Notes: a model not told the origin generated them from the sequence alone. A DNA stretch of 64,000 nt from Novosphingobium mathurense (GCF_900168325.1 NZ_FVZE01000002.1:806001-870000); one strand, 5' to 3'; positions 1 through 8,717 are shown, numbered from the stretch's first letter. Made by a program: numbers and translations.

Positions 1-950
1 AGGCCGGTCAGGTCGTCGATTTCGGCCGCGCGCTTCAGGGCAAGGTGCGTCGTATGCCGTTCGGTAACATCCATGAGGACGCCGACGATGCGTCTGGGGC
101 CTTCGCATTCCTTGCGCTTTTGGCCGATAATGTGCACCCGTTTGGACTTGCCGGTGCGCGTAACGATGTCGGCCTCGAAGCTGACTTCGTCAGCCCCGTC
201 CTTCATCGCCCGGATGGCGTTGCGGACTATGGGTCTGTGCTGGGGCACGATGTAGTCAATGGCGGTCTGGCTATCGATGGGCTGATCGATCGGATGGTCG
301 TGGATGGTGTGGATGCTCTCGGACCAGGTGATCCGGGCAGTCTCGATGTCATAATCCCAGGCACCGATCCGGGCGATCCGCTCCATCTGGCGGAAGGTCA
401 TGTCGACCTGTTCAAGCCTTTCCTTCTCGGCAGCCAGATCGCGATGAATCCGGTCCAGCTCGAGCGTGAGGACATGGGCCGCGACGAGTTGCTCTACCAG
501 GGTGGAGAGATTTCCCATCAGGTCTATGTGCGAAGTATCGAACTTGTCGCAGGCCGGATCGGCTGCGCACACGGTCCCGAGGATATGGCCGTCGGGCGCG
601 CGAACCGGATAACCGATATAGGACCGGATCTGCGGTCCTTCGCGCACGAGAATGCTGTCGGAGAAGCGCGTGTCCTTGTGGGTGTCGCGGATGAGAAAGG
701 GTTCGCCAAGGGCCACCGGATAATTGCAGAACGCCATCTCCCGGGGCGTTTCCCTGACATCGATCCCGCGCGAGGCAAGGAACCATTGCCGCTGCTCATC
801 CATCAGCGAGATCATTGCGATCGAGGAATCGAGTGACCGGCTGATGACCTGGACGATCTCGTCGAACGACGAGTGCCCCGGGCTGTCAAGCAATTCAAGC
901 TGTCTGAGCGCTGCGACCCGCTCGGCATCATTCGGTGGAATGGGGGGCAT
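1..950 (-). CDS. GAF-PAS-GGDEF diguanylate cyclase (3' part outside window)
   Basis: The frame is open from an ATG at 950 to the left edge, giving 316 residues. Residues about 15-165 form a GAF domain with the usual N-terminus of this class (MPPIPPNDAERVAALRQLEL) and the GAF-typical GTVCAAD stretch. A PAS fold follows and ends in GVLMDVTERH. The last visible residues, EIDDLTGL, are the hallmark start of a GGDEF domain, so the missing part should be the cyclase itself, possibly with an EAL domain. The inferred role is cytoplasmic synthesis of cyclic di-GMP in response to a signal sensed by GAF or PAS. The signal is unknown. An AAGGA sits about 14 bases before the ATG, which is a weak spacing. 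A PilZ gene lies 2.2 kb away on the other strand. The GAF and PAS calls are firm. The catalytic state cannot be judged. Confidence 0.85.
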   Translation of the reverse strand, partial: MPPIPPNDAERVAALRQLELLDSPGHSSFDEIVQVISRSLDSSIAMISLMDEQRQWFLASRGIDVRETPREMAFCNYPVALGEPFLIRDTHKDTRFSDSILVREGPQIRSYIGYPVRAPDGHILGTVCAADPACDKFDTSHIDLMGNLSTLVEQLVAAHVLTLELDRIHRDLAAEKERLEQVDMTFRQMERIARIGAWDYDIETARITWSESIHTIHDHPIDQPIDSQTAIDYIVPQHRPIVRNAIRAMKDGADEVSFEADIVTRTGKSKRVHIIGQKRKECEGPRRIVGVLMDVTERHTTHLALKRAAEIDDLTG

Positions 951-1478
951 TATCTTCTGGCATTCCTTGAGCGCGACGATCCGAATTCTTCTTGGTGCTT
1001 TATATTACGCTTTTGAAATAATCTGGTTATTTTTTTGATAATGCAGGATAAGATGTTTTAGTCCTGTGGGATTTCGTCAAGTTTTTATATATGCTGATCG
1101 GCTCCCGTTTCGCAGGAGAAGGGTCGTGTTGCAAGCGCGACAGTGACCATAGGGGCGCCATCTTGATGCGATTGAGTGTCAGATTGGCGCATCCGGATGG
1201 CGGTAAGCTGGATCGCAAGGGCAGAGGTAACGTCCTGGCCTGACATGTATTGTGTTAGTCGATCCAGCCATCCGGAAATGTTCCTGGCGTCTTGGCGGCG
1301 CCAGAAGGCGGGATTTGCAAGGAGTGTAGTGCGCGGGGAATTTCCTTCTGCAATATTTGTTATATATTTCTATAAGTTGCGCCTGACGGCGTGGCGCTTG
1401 TCCGAATTCGTGCGAATGCCTTACCGCCGGGCAGGGGTTGCGTATCGCCCGCACCTCCCTCATTCGAAGTCGACGGAA
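951..1478. other. intergenic region, no gene seen
   Basis: About 530 bases separate two divergent genes. The first part (about 985-1100) is markedly AT-richer than its surroundings, with several T-runs, which suits a promoter region. The long frame leading into the acyl-CoA synthetase is open back to 1176, but its residues there do not resemble the family. No RNA gene, clear terminator or repeat was recognised. Confidence 0.5.
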
Positions 1479-2984
1479 ATGACGCAAGGGAAGAGGCAGG
1501 AAGTGTCGGGCGATCTCTATTCACGCATTGCGCGCAGTTTCGATGCGTATGCAGACAGCATCCTCGTCGATGACGGGCAGCGTCGCTGGACCTATCGTGA
1601 GGTCGAGCAGGAGGCCGGGCGACTGGCCGCGCGGCTGCAAGGGCTGGGAGTGGCACCGGGCGAGCGGGTGCTGGTGCAGACCGACAAGAACGTCGAGACG
1701 CTGATCCTCTATATCGCCACGATCCGGGCCGGGGCGATCTACCTGCCGCTCAACGTGGATTACACCGAAGCCGAACTGGCCTATTTCGCGACCGATGCCA
1801 CGCCGGTCCTGGCCGTCTGCCGCGATCAGAGTACCGGACTGTTCAACCGCATCGGCGGCGGCAGGATGCAGGTGACGACGCTCGAACGCCTCTTTGCCGA
1901 CCTGCCGCAAGAGGGTGCCGCGCCCGTCCCGCGCCAGAGCGACGATATCGCGGCGATCCTTTATACTTCGGGTACGACCGGCAAGCCCAAGGGGGCGATG
2001 CTGACGCAGGACAACCTCGCTTCAAACGGCGAGATGCTGATCGATTTCTGGCGCTTCACGCCGGAGGACCGGCTCATTCACGCCTTGCCGATCTTCCACG
2101 TCCATGGCCTGTTCGTGGCGGTCCACTGCGTGCTCTTCTCTGGTGCCTCGATGGTTTTCCTGCCGAAGTTCGAAAGCGCGCGGGCGATCGAACTCATGGC
2201 GGATTCGACCGTGCTCATGGGCGTGCCCACGTTCTACGTCCGCCTGCTGGCCGATCCTGCGTTCACGCGTGAGGCGGCAGCGAACATGCGCCTGTTCATC
2301 TCGGGCTCGGCGCCGCTGTCCGCCGACATCCATCGCGCATTCGAAGCGCGTTGCGGCCACCGCGTCCTGGAACGTTACGGTATGACCGAAACCGGGATGC
2401 TCACCTCCAATCCCTATGACGGCGAGCGTCGTGCCGGTTATGTCGGCCCGCCGCTGCCCGGCGTATCGCTGCGCGTTGCCGAGTTCGAGACCGGCAAGGT
2501 GCTGCCCCAGGGGGAAGTCGGCATCGTCGAGGTCAAGGGCCGCAACATCTTCAAGGGCTACTGGCAAATGCCCGAGAAGACCGCGGCCGAGTTTCGCCCC
2601 GACGGCTGGTTCATCACCGGCGACATGGGGGTGATCGACGGCGACGGCTATGTCCAGTTGGTCGGGCGCGAGAAGGACCTGATCATCACCGGGGGGCTCA
2701 ACGTCTACCCTGCTGAAGTCGAAGCCTTGCTGGACGACCGCAATGACGTGGCGGAAGCGGCCGTGATCGGCGTACCCCATCCCGATTTCGGAGAGGCGGT
2801 GGTCGCCGTGGTCCAGCCGGCGGGGGCATTCGATGCCGATGCCGTGCGCGAGCAACTGCGCAAGGATCTGGCCGCGTTCAAGGTTCCGAAGACGATCCTG
2901 ACTCTGGATGCCCTGCCGCGCAACACGATGGGCAAGATCCAGAAGAAGCTCCTGCGCGAACGGTTCGCCGGGCTCTTCGCCTGA
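1479..2984 (+). CDS. matB: malonyl-CoA synthetase (MatB-like acyl-CoA ligase)
   Basis: This 501-residue ANL-superfamily ligase activates a carboxylic acid with ATP and CoA. The phosphate-binding motif YTSGTTGKPKGA is present. The stretch ALPIFHVHGLF, the motif VLERYGMTETGMLTSNPYDG and the hinge GWFITGDMG closely match malonate-CoA ligases of the MatB type, which turn malonate into malonyl-CoA, and the length fits that family. The C-terminal catalytic lysine lies in NTMGKIQKK. The frame stays open upstream to 1176, but homology starts near residue 10 counted from the ATG at 1479, and ACGGA precedes that ATG by a few bases, so that start is preferred. The gene stands alone between a divergent cyclase and a PilZ gene. 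Methylmalonate is a possible second substrate. Confidence 0.85.
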   Translation: MTQGKRQEVSGDLYSRIARSFDAYADSILVDDGQRRWTYREVEQEAGRLAARLQGLGVAPGERVLVQTDKNVETLILYIATIRAGAIYLPLNVDYTEAELAYFATDATPVLAVCRDQSTGLFNRIGGGRMQVTTLERLFADLPQEGAAPVPRQSDDIAAILYTSGTTGKPKGAMLTQDNLASNGEMLIDFWRFTPEDRLIHALPIFHVHGLFVAVHCVLFSGASMVFLPKFESARAIELMADSTVLMGVPTFYVRLLADPAFTREAAANMRLFISGSAPLSADIHRAFEARCGHRVLERYGMTETGMLTSNPYDGERRAGYVGPPLPGVSLRVAEFETGKVLPQGEVGIVEVKGRNIFKGYWQMPEKTAAEFRPDGWFITGDMGVIDGDGYVQLVGREKDLIITGGLNVYPAEVEALLDDRNDVAEAAVIGVPHPDFGEAVVAVVQPAGAFDADAVREQLRKDLAAFKVPKTILTLDALPRNTMGKIQKKLLRERFAGLFA

Positions 2985-3195
2985 GCGGATCTTGTCTCTC
3001 GGGGGCAGGTAGAAGGCCGGTTCAGAACGTTTTTGCTGCAGAAAAGGCAAGGGTCTATGCTTGGGCGTGCTCTTGCCAAGTGCCTTTAAAACCTCAGTAA
3101 TGACTCAATTGTACTGGGTACCTACTGTGCCGGACCGGCATGTCCGCAAGTATCTTTAAAAGTTGGTCAACCAGTTTCGGTCATGATGGGCCATC

Positions 3196-3504
3196 ATGAC
3201 CCGTCCCATGTTGCCTCGCCGTTACATCCGTCGGCCTGTGTCGATGCCCGTGCAATGTCGCACGCAGGCGGGCATGCGGGACGAGGGCGAGATCTCCGAT
3301 ATTTCGGTCGAGGGATGTTGCATCCGGCCGCGCAGCCTGTTCTTCCGTGTCGGCACGCGGGTCATGATCCGGCCAGAAGGCATGGAAGCGCTGACCGGCG
3401 TCGTGCGCTGGAACAAGAACGATGTGGCCGGGATCGAGTTCGATCGGCCGATCTATGGTCCCGTCGTCGATCATCTCGCGCAGAGGCACGCCGTCGAGCT
3501 TTAA
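3196..3504 (+). CDS. PilZ-domain protein
   Basis: A 102-residue single-domain protein. It shows the two PilZ signatures that bind cyclic di-GMP: an arginine-rich RRYIRR near residue 8 and a DISVEG motif (D/N-x-S-x-x-G) near residue 35, followed by the beta-barrel pattern ending in GVVRWNKNDVAGIEF. There is no membrane segment or additional domain, so it probably acts as a cytoplasmic adaptor. The target is unknown. It lies between matB and a convergent Nudix gene, and is probably transcribed alone. Confidence 0.85.
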   Translation: MTRPMLPRRYIRRPVSMPVQCRTQAGMRDEGEISDISVEGCCIRPRSLFFRVGTRVMIRPEGMEALTGVVRWNKNDVAGIEFDRPIYGPVVDHLAQRHAVEL

Positions 3505-3550
3505 GCGAGGGCCGGGGCGGGTACTCGCCTTGGTGGATGCCCGCGATGCC

Positions 3551-4345
3551 TTAACCGCGCAGAAGCGTCGCGCCGGGTTCGCCGAGTACCGGATAGCCTG
3601 TGCCTTCGGGCAGCATTAGCCATTTTTCGCCATTCTGGTCGACAAAGCTTCCGCATATGCGGCGGACGGGGTGACGGGCAATATCCTCCAGTACCTCGCC
3701 GTAGGAGCTGAACTGGGCGAGCCTTTCCAGATTGCGTCTGGTCGGGAAGATGATCTTGATTTCACCGCGTTCCGCCATGGCCAGGGCCTCGGCGGCGCTG
3801 GTCCAGAACAGGCGTGTGTTCTCCGTTGCATCGACTTCGACGTCGACCGAGCCGGTGCCAAGGTCATGAACGAAGAAACGGGTATCGAAAGCGCGCTCCC
3901 AGATCGGACACCAGTGGGCGTAGAGCGTGAGACTGTCGGTATCCAGTTCCCAGCCGAAATGGTCGAGTACCGGGGCGAGCCTGCCGTCCTTGAGCAACAT
4001 GGCCCGGGCGTCCGCGGCCTCCTTCGCGCTGACCGGGGTGCGGGCGGCAATCAACAGCCCCGTCTCTTCCAGCGTTTCGCGGATGCCGGCAATCTTGGCC
4101 GCGGCCCTTTCGATCGGCATGTCGGGAAGCAGCACCTTGGCAAGATCGCGGTCGGCGGGATCGACCCGCCCGCCCGGAAAGACGGCCGCACCGCCTGCGA
4201 AACGCATTTCCTTGGCCCGCTGCAGCATCAGCAGTTCGGGCGCGGTACCGGTCCTCGGTTGGCGGAAAATGACGACGGTTGCGGCCGGGACGACATTCGG
4301 GCCATCCACGGGCATGGGCTCATCTGTCGGAGGAAATTCGAACAT
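3551..4345 (-). CDS. Nudix hydrolase
   Basis: A 264-residue protein with a split Nudix box. FPGGRVDPADRD starts the motif near residue 57, and about 30 residues later comes RETLEETGLLIA, which carries the metal-binding glutamates. The insert between the two halves is typical of the NUDT19-like group, whose members hydrolyse CoA esters or related nucleoside diphosphate derivatives. The substrate here cannot be read from sequence. The gene is preceded on its own strand by the non-coding region 4346-4739, which holds a sigma-54 element pointing the other way. It converges with the PilZ gene. Confidence 0.85.
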   Translation of the reverse strand: MFEFPPTDEPMPVDGPNVVPAATVVIFRQPRTGTAPELLMLQRAKEMRFAGGAAVFPGGRVDPADRDLAKVLLPDMPIERAAAKIAGIRETLEETGLLIAARTPVSAKEAADARAMLLKDGRLAPVLDHFGWELDTDSLTLYAHWCPIWERAFDTRFFVHDLGTGSVDVEVDATENTRLFWTSAAEALAMAERGEIKIIFPTRRNLERLAQFSSYGEVLEDIARHPVRRICGSFVDQNGEKWLMLPEGTGYPVLGEPGATLLRG

Positions 4346-4422
4346 GGCGTTGCTGTCGCGCTGCAGGGCGGAGCATGCAAGGCATTAATGTGAGAGGTGT
4401 TGCGTCACGCGATGTTGGGGTT

Positions 4423-4441
4423 GTGTCGGCTGACTTTACAC
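4423..4441 (+). promoter_or_regulatory. candidate upstream activator site (GTGT-N11-ACAC dyad)
   Basis: The 19 bases GTGTCGGCTGACTTTACAC form a short imperfect inverted repeat (GTGT and ACAC arms). It lies about 65-85 bases upstream of the sigma-54 -24 element at 4506, a normal distance for an enhancer-binding protein site. Between the two lie three A-tracts (4474-4478, 4483-4487, 4494-4497) repeated about every 10 bases, which would bend the DNA as loops to sigma-54 promoters often require. The protein that binds is unknown. Confidence 0.5.
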
Positions 4442-4503
4442 TTTCCTGCACTTGCCGGTCGGCGCTTCATGCGAAAAACCCGAAAAACCGGCGAAAATCC
4501 AAA

Positions 4504-4520
4504 TTGGCACGGTCCATGCT
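4504..4520 (+). promoter_or_regulatory. sigma-54 (RpoN) -24/-12 promoter
   Basis: TTGGCACG-GTCC-ATGCT matches the RpoN consensus TTGGCACG-N4-TTGCW, with the invariant GG at 4506-4507, GC at 4518-4519 and the required ten bases between them. Transcription would start near 4530 on the plus strand. No protein-coding gene follows on that strand before the convergent grxD, so the product is most likely an RNA. Confidence 0.7.
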
Positions 4521-4529
4521 TATATGCTC

Positions 4530-4600
4530 GTACCCCCAAGTAGTCTCGAATAGAGACGGGGCCGACCAGTCTCCACGGCCCCGTCTCCCCGAGACGCTTT
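4530..4600 (+). ncRNA. predicted sigma-54-dependent small RNA
   Basis: A transcript starting near 4530 would be about 70 bases long. After a short 5' end containing GTACCCCCAAG it folds into one long hairpin. A 12-base-pair stem (4553-4564 with 4576-4587, loop of 11) is continued below a small internal loop by a 6-base-pair stem (4543-4548 with 4590-4595). The stem is followed by GCTTTTCC, so it could act as its own terminator. No open frame of note lies inside. The short C-rich 5' end is the only unpaired segment and is the likely contact region if this RNA base-pairs with targets. The existence of an RNA is inferred from promoter plus fold. Confidence 0.55.
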
Positions 4601-4674
4601 TCCCAGAACCGGCATTATTTTGCAGCGGCAGGCTCGCAGGTTTGCAGCCACCGCAACGTCTTGCGCGCAATGCG

Positions 4675-4704
4675 AAAACGCCCGGAAGTTTCCTCCCGGG
4701 CGTC
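4675..4704 (-). terminator. Rho-independent terminator of grxD
   Basis: On the minus strand a ten-base-pair stem (4693-4702 with 4679-4688, one G-T pair) closes a GAAA tetraloop and is followed by TTTTC. It lies about 35 bases after the grxD stop. Confidence 0.85.
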
Positions 4705-4739
4705 TCGATCTCGTGATGCGGCGCGATGCCTTGCGCAGG

Positions 4740-5069
4740 TCAGCCCTGCGTGGCGAGCCCGGAATCGATGAAGAGCTGGTGAAGCTCACCGGCTTCGTAC
4801 ATCTCCATCATGATGTCGCTGCCGCCGACGAATTCGCCCTTCACGTAGAGCTGCGGAATCGTCGGCCAATCCGAGTAGGCCTTGATTCCCTGGCGGATTT
4901 CCATGTCCTGCAGCACGTCGACGCTCTCGTAAGGGGCGCCAAGGTGCTCAAGGATCGCCACGGCACGGCTGGAAAAGCCGCACTGGGGGAATAGCGGCGT
5001 CCCCTTCATGAACAGGACGATGTCGTTCTTGTTTACAATCTCGCCGATGCGGGCGTTGACTTCGGACAT
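4740..5069 (-). CDS. grxD: monothiol glutaredoxin, Grx4 family
   Basis: A 109-residue glutaredoxin with the monothiol CGFS active site ([10 protein letters not shown], residues about 28-37) and the glutathione-binding [19 protein letters not shown] segment. Grx4 proteins carry [2Fe-2S] clusters together with BolA partners and take part in iron-sulfur cluster delivery and iron sensing. The bolA gene lies just upstream on the same strand (stop at 5104), which supports a functional pair. A strong terminator follows at 4675-4704. Confidence 0.95.
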   Translation of the reverse strand: MSEVNARIGEIVNKNDIVLFMKGTPLFPQCGFSSRAVAILEHLGAPYESVDVLQDMEIRQGIKAYSDWPTIPQLYVKGEFVGGSDIMMEMYEAGELHQLFIDSGLATQG

Positions 5070-5103
5070 GGTGAAGGCTGACCTTTTAATCTTCTACGCA
5101 AGC

Positions 5104-5337
5104 TCAGTTGGGAACGGCGGTCGTCAGTTGCAAGGCATGGAGTTCGCCGCCCATGCGACCGCCCAGTGCTTCGTAGACCATCTTGTGCTGCGCAACGCGC
5201 GGCTTGCCGGTGAATGCGGCGGAAACCACATGCGCGGAATAATGGTCGCCGTCACCGGCAAGGTCCGTGATCGTCACTTGCGCATCGGGAAGCGAGGCCC
5301 GGATGAGGGTTTCGATCTGTTCAGCGGACATTGCCAT
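5104..5337 (-). CDS. BolA family protein
   Basis: A 77-residue BolA/IbaG-type protein. It has the class II KH-like fold pattern and the ending motif HKMVYEALGGRMGGELHALQL, in which the histidine is the usual cluster ligand shared with a monothiol glutaredoxin. The start at 5337 is chosen because GGGAG lies nine bases upstream. A longer frame through 5688 overlaps the preceding gene and does not resemble BolA. It sits between the zeta-subunit gene and grxD, probably in one operon, and would act in cluster trafficking with GrxD. Confidence 0.9.
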   Translation of the reverse strand: MAMSAEQIETLIRASLPDAQVTITDLAGDGDHYSAHVVSAAFTGKPRVAQHKMVYEALGGRMGGELHALQLTTAVPN

Positions 5338-5374
5338 AGTTGGGGCTCCCTTTGTTTCCCAGGTCCGGTGCTTC

Positions 5375-5698
5375 TCAGACTTCGCCGAGAAAGGCGCGGC
5401 GGGCCTCGACCTGCTTGGCCTCAAGCGCGGTGCGCACTTCGGCCTCGGTGGTCTCGACGCCGGCGGCGGTGATGTCGCCGAGCAGCTTGCGGATGACATC
5501 TTCGTCGCCGGCTTCCTCGAAGTCGGCCTGGACGACGGCCTTGGCATAGGCTTCGGTCTCGGCCGGCGAAAGGCCCATGCGTTCAGCGGCCCATTCTCCG
5601 ACGAGGCGGTTGCGGCGCGCCTGAATGCGGAACTGCGTATCGGCATCATGTGCGAACTTGGCTTCTTCAGCGCGTTCGCGGTCTTCAAAACTCGTCAT
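5375..5698 (-). CDS. DUF1476 protein, ATP-synthase zeta-type inhibitor
   Basis: A 107-residue, highly charged, mostly helical protein beginning MTSFEDRERAEEAKFAHD, the characteristic start of DUF1476. In Paracoccus this family is the zeta subunit, which inhibits ATP hydrolysis by the F1 sector. In other alphaproteobacteria its inhibitory strength varies. No membrane segment or signal is seen. It heads the DUF1476-bolA-grxD run, 133 bases after leuD. Assignment to the family is firm. The inhibitory role is inferred from the family. Confidence 0.88.
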   Translation of the reverse strand: MTSFEDRERAEEAKFAHDADTQFRIQARRNRLVGEWAAERMGLSPAETEAYAKAVVQADFEEAGDEDVIRKLLGDITAAGVETTEAEVRTALEAKQVEARRAFLGEV

Positions 5699-5831
5699 AT
5701 GACAACCTCGAAAATAATGCCCACGGGAATAGGGCCCCTGTTGCTTACCAGAAGCGGATAAGGCCCGGATTGACTTGGTTCAATCCAGATTCGCCGATTG
5801 CCCTTATTCCTTCGTCATGGCGAAGGTTTTT

Positions 5832-6434
5832 TCAGTCTACCGTCGAGATGGTGCGGGCAAGGAAAGGCATTTGCTCTTTCGCCCGCGCCTCGTGCGCCTT
5901 GATGGCATCGCCCTGCGCCATGGTCAGGCCCACTTCGTCGAGCCCCTCGAGCAGGCAATGCTTGCGGAAGGGGTCGATTTCGAAGGCGAAGCGGTCCTGG
6001 AACGGCGTAGTCACCGACTGCGCTTCCAGGTCGACGTCGATGGGATCGCTCTTCGCCACTTCCAGCAGGCGGTCGACGGCATCCTGCGGCAGTGCCACGG
6101 TGAGGATGCCGTTCTTGAAGGCATTGCTGGAGAAGATGTCCGAGAAGCTGGGCGCGATCACGCAGGTCACGCCCATGTCGAGCAGGGCCCAGGCGGCGTG
6201 CTCACGGCTGGAGCCGCAGCCGAAGTTGTCGCCAGCTATCAGGATCGGCGCACCGGCATATTCCGGGTCGGTGAAGACGTTGTCCGGTTCCTGCTTGACC
6301 GCCTCGAAGGCACCCTGGCCAAGCCCTTCGCGGGTGATCGTCTTGAGCCAGGCGGCCGGGATGATGACGTCGGTGTCGACGTTCTTGCGGCCGAACGGAA
6401 TGGCGCGGCCGGATACGTGTGAAATGGGTTCCAT
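5832..6434 (-). CDS. leuD: 3-isopropylmalate dehydratase small subunit
   Basis: A 200-residue LeuD. It has the N-terminal [19 protein letters not shown], the swivel-domain loop [13 protein letters not shown] and [15 protein letters not shown], all diagnostic. With LeuC it forms the isopropylmalate isomerase of leucine biosynthesis in the cytoplasm. Its ATG overlaps the stop of the small membrane protein gene (ATGA at 6434), so translation is probably coupled. Confidence 0.97.
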   Translation of the reverse strand: MEPISHVSGRAIPFGRKNVDTDVIIPAAWLKTITREGLGQGAFEAVKQEPDNVFTDPEYAGAPILIAGDNFGCGSSREHAAWALLDMGVTCVIAPSFSDIFSSNAFKNGILTVALPQDAVDRLLEVAKSDPIDVDLEAQSVTTPFQDRFAFEIDPFRKHCLLEGLDEVGLTMAQGDAIKAHEARAKEQMPFLARTISTVD

Positions 6435-6598
6435 CAGTCGGTCTCTGGCGCGTCTTCGGGGTGGAGCGGCTTTTCCTCGTTACGCGCCTTGCGGCGCTTC
6501 ACGAAGAGCAGGGCGGCGGCAATGGCGGCAGAGCCAATCGCGGCGCCGGCAGCAATGGCGGCCTTGCTGGCGAGATTGCTTTCGGATTCCTCGGACAT
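6434..6598 (-). CDS. small single-span membrane protein between leuC and leuD
   Basis: A 54-residue frame (ATG at 6598, stop shared with the leuD ATG). The first 10 residues are acidic and polar. Residues about 12-34 form an Ala/Gly/Ile-rich hydrophobic helix ending in [11 protein letters not shown], and the tail is acidic ([11 protein letters not shown]). Positive charge just after the helix predicts an N-out/C-in membrane protein. It starts 5 bases after the leuC stop and overlaps leuD, so it is translated within the leuCD operon. No function is known to me. Codon use and the tight packing argue for a real gene. Confidence 0.75.
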   Translation of the reverse strand: MSEESESNLASKAAIAAGAAIGSAAIAAALLFVKRRKARNEEKPLHPEDAPETD

Positions 6599-6602
6599 CT
6601 TC

Positions 6603-8036
6603 TTATCCTACCAGATCGCGCACGTCTGTCAGCTTGCCGGTGACGGCTGCCGCCGCGGCCATGGCCGGGCTCATCAGGTGGGTGCGGGCACCGGGGCCCT
6701 GACGGCCGGTGAAGTTGCGGTTGCTGGTCGAGGCGCAGCGCTCTCCGGCGGGAACCTTGTCGGGGTTCATCGCGAGGCAGGCCGAACAGCCCGGTTCACG
6801 CCATTCGAGGCCGGCGTCGATGATGATCTTGTCGAGACCCTCGGCTTCGGCCTGCTGCTTGACGAGGCCCGAGCCCGGCACGACGATCGCCCACTTGACG
6901 TTGTCGGCCTTGTGGCGGCCCTTGAGCACTTCGGCGGCAGCGCGGATGTCCTCGATGCGGCTGTTGGTGCACGAGCCGATGAAGACGTTCTGCACTTCGA
7001 TGTCGGTCAGCCTGGTGCCCGGGGTCAGGCCCATGTACTCGAGGCTGACCTTGACCGCGCTCTGCTTCGAAGCGTCGGCGAAGTCTTCGGGTGCCGGAAC
7101 CAGGCCGCCGATGGCGGAGGTGTCCTCGGGGCTGGTGCCCCAGGTGACGGTCGGCTGGATGTCTTCGGCGCGGACCGAGACGGTCTTGTCGAAGGTTGCG
7201 CCTTCGTCGGTCGCAAGGCTCTTCCACCAGGCGACGGCCTTGTCCCATTCCTCGCCCTTGGGCGCATAGGGGCGGCCCTTGATGTAGGCGAAAGTGGCTT
7301 CGTCAGGTGCGATCAGGCCAGCGCGCGCGCCGCCCTCGATCGACATGTTGCAGACCGTCAGGCGGCCTTCGATCGACATTTCCTCGAAGACGTTGCCGCG
7401 ATACTCGATCACGTGGCCGGTGCCGCCCGCGGTGCCGATCAGGCCGATGATGTGCAGGATCACGTCCTTGGGGGTGACGCCGGCGCCCAGCGTGCCCTCG
7501 ACGCGCACTTCCATGGTCTTCGACTGCTTGAGCAGCAGGGTCTGCGTGGCGAGAACGTGCTCGACCTCGCTGGTGCCGATGCCGAATGCCAGCGCGCCGA
7601 GGCCGCCGTGGCAGGCAGTGTGGCTGTCGCCGCACACGATCGTAGCGCCGGGCAGGGAGAAGCCCTGTTCGGGGCCGACGACGTGGACGATGCCCTGCTC
7701 GGGATCGGTCGAATCGATGTAGCGGATGCCGAACTCGGGCGCGTTCTTCTGAAGCGCGGCCAGCTGCTGCGCGCTCTGCGGGTCGGCGATGGGCAGGATG
7801 TTGCCCGAGGCGTCCTTGCGCGCCGTGGTCGGCAGGTTGTGGTCGGGAACCGCGAGCGTAAGATCCGGGCGACGCACCGGGCGGCTGGCGGCGCGAAGGC
7901 TTTCGAAGGCCTGCGGGCTGGTCACCTCGTGGATGATGTGCCTGTCGATGTAGACGAGGCTGGTACCGTCGTCGCGCCGGTCGACGACGTGGGCGTCCCA
8001 GATCTTCTGGTAGAGTGTACGCGGTTTCGTGCTCAT
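6603..8036 (-). CDS. leuC: 3-isopropylmalate dehydratase large subunit
   Basis: A 477-residue aconitase-family protein. Cluster ligands appear in [12 protein letters not shown] and in [10 protein letters not shown], together with the [20 protein letters not shown] segment. It catalyses isomerisation of 2- to 3-isopropylmalate with LeuD, using a [4Fe-4S] cluster. It is the first gene of the leuC-orf54-leuD operon. No leader peptide or T-box was seen in the roughly 95 bases upstream. Confidence 0.97.
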   Translation of the reverse strand: MSTKPRTLYQKIWDAHVVDRRDDGTSLVYIDRHIIHEVTSPQAFESLRAASRPVRRPDLTLAVPDHNLPTTARKDASGNILPIADPQSAQQLAALQKNAPEFGIRYIDSTDPEQGIVHVVGPEQGFSLPGATIVCGDSHTACHGGLGALAFGIGTSEVEHVLATQTLLLKQSKTMEVRVEGTLGAGVTPKDVILHIIGLIGTAGGTGHVIEYRGNVFEEMSIEGRLTVCNMSIEGGARAGLIAPDEATFAYIKGRPYAPKGEEWDKAVAWWKSLATDEGATFDKTVSVRAEDIQPTVTWGTSPEDTSAIGGLVPAPEDFADASKQSAVKVSLEYMGLTPGTRLTDIEVQNVFIGSCTNSRIEDIRAAAEVLKGRHKADNVKWAIVVPGSGLVKQQAEAEGLDKIIIDAGLEWREPGCSACLAMNPDKVPAGERCASTSNRNFTGRQGPGARTHLMSPAMAAAAAVTGKLTDVRDLVG

Positions 8037-8133
8037 GATGAGGCGCGATTAGGCGCGCTCGCCCCGCAATTCAAGCGGAACGAGCGTACCTGATCGTAGG
8101 GTGGATGTTGGGAGCGATAGCGGAGGCTCCGCC

Positions 8134-8535
8134 TCAGCCGCGTCGGTTGTCGCGGTCATGGCGTTCCATGCGCAGGGCGACATGGACGCGATCGACCTTG
8201 CGCTGGAGGATCTGCATCTCCCGGGCAGAGATGCCGTTGCGGGCATAGCTGGCATAGAGGCGCTGGATTTCCGCGGCGTCGCGGCGCAGGCCCTTGGCTT
8301 CGCGCTGGCTGATCGCCCGGCGGGCGGCAGCCCGGTCGATGTCGCGACGCAGGTCATTGATATCGCTACGGATCGAAGCGTTGCGGGCCGGGGTGTGGCG
8401 CGCTGCATCGTGACGGCCGCTGTCATGGCGGACGTTATCGTAGCGGACCGTCTCGTGGGCCGAGGCGGGGGCGATCGTGGCGATGGCCAGCGTTGCGACG
8501 AGGGCCGGGGCGACGATCTTGGTCAGGGTGCGCAT
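8134..8535 (-). CDS. secreted helical protein of unknown function
   Basis: A 133-residue protein with a clear signal peptide (MRTLTKIVAPALVATLAIATIAPASA, cleavage after ASA). The mature part is a His/Arg-rich segment (residues 27-55, several RHD repeats) followed by a long charged helix with RRDIDRAAARRAISQREAKG. It is likely periplasmic. Histidine-rich segments can bind metal, but nothing here proves it. It is monocistronic, divergent from crtZ. I do not recognise the family. Confidence 0.75.
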   Translation of the reverse strand: MRTLTKIVAPALVATLAIATIAPASAHETVRYDNVRHDSGRHDAARHTPARNASIRSDINDLRRDIDRAAARRAISQREAKGLRRDAAEIQRLYASYARNGISAREMQILQRKVDRVHVALRMERHDRDNRRG

Positions 8536-8717
8536 GAGTTCAATTCCTTAGCTGCATCAGTTCGGAAGCCCGGAGCAATTGGCGGTTGCTGCTCGGCGTT
8601 TCCGTGCATTCAGAAATATGGCTACGAAGATGAACGCCAGACATATGACCCGTCGCAAATTCGTGTGGGTTTGTAAGAGAGTGTCGCAGGGTGCGTCCGC
8701 GGTGCTATAGCGGAGGC

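Noticed and set aside
1176..1478. A 101-codon N-terminal extension of the malonyl-CoA synthetase frame.
   Set aside because: It has no similarity to the ligase family and no ribosome-binding site at its first start, and the length from the ATG at 1479 already equals that of MatB.
4467..4517. A 16-codon minus-strand frame rich in phenylalanine (FRRFFGFFA) that looks like a Phe leader peptide before the Nudix gene.
   Set aside because: The phenylalanines are the complement of three phased A-tracts that belong to the sigma-54 promoter on the other strand. No attenuator follows and the Nudix gene has no link to phenylalanine.
5778..5800. GGTTCAATCC resembling a tRNA T-arm, possibly a tRNA fragment or attachment site.
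   Set aside because: No acceptor stem, anticodon arm or D-arm can be paired around it, and there is no integrase or second copy in the window.
5809..5832. A CCTTCG-loop-CGAAGG hairpin followed by six T on the plus strand, resembling a terminator.
   Set aside because: No plus-strand gene lies upstream to be terminated, the stem has only six pairs and the T-run overlaps the leuD stop codon. On the minus strand, where leuD is read, no U-tract follows.
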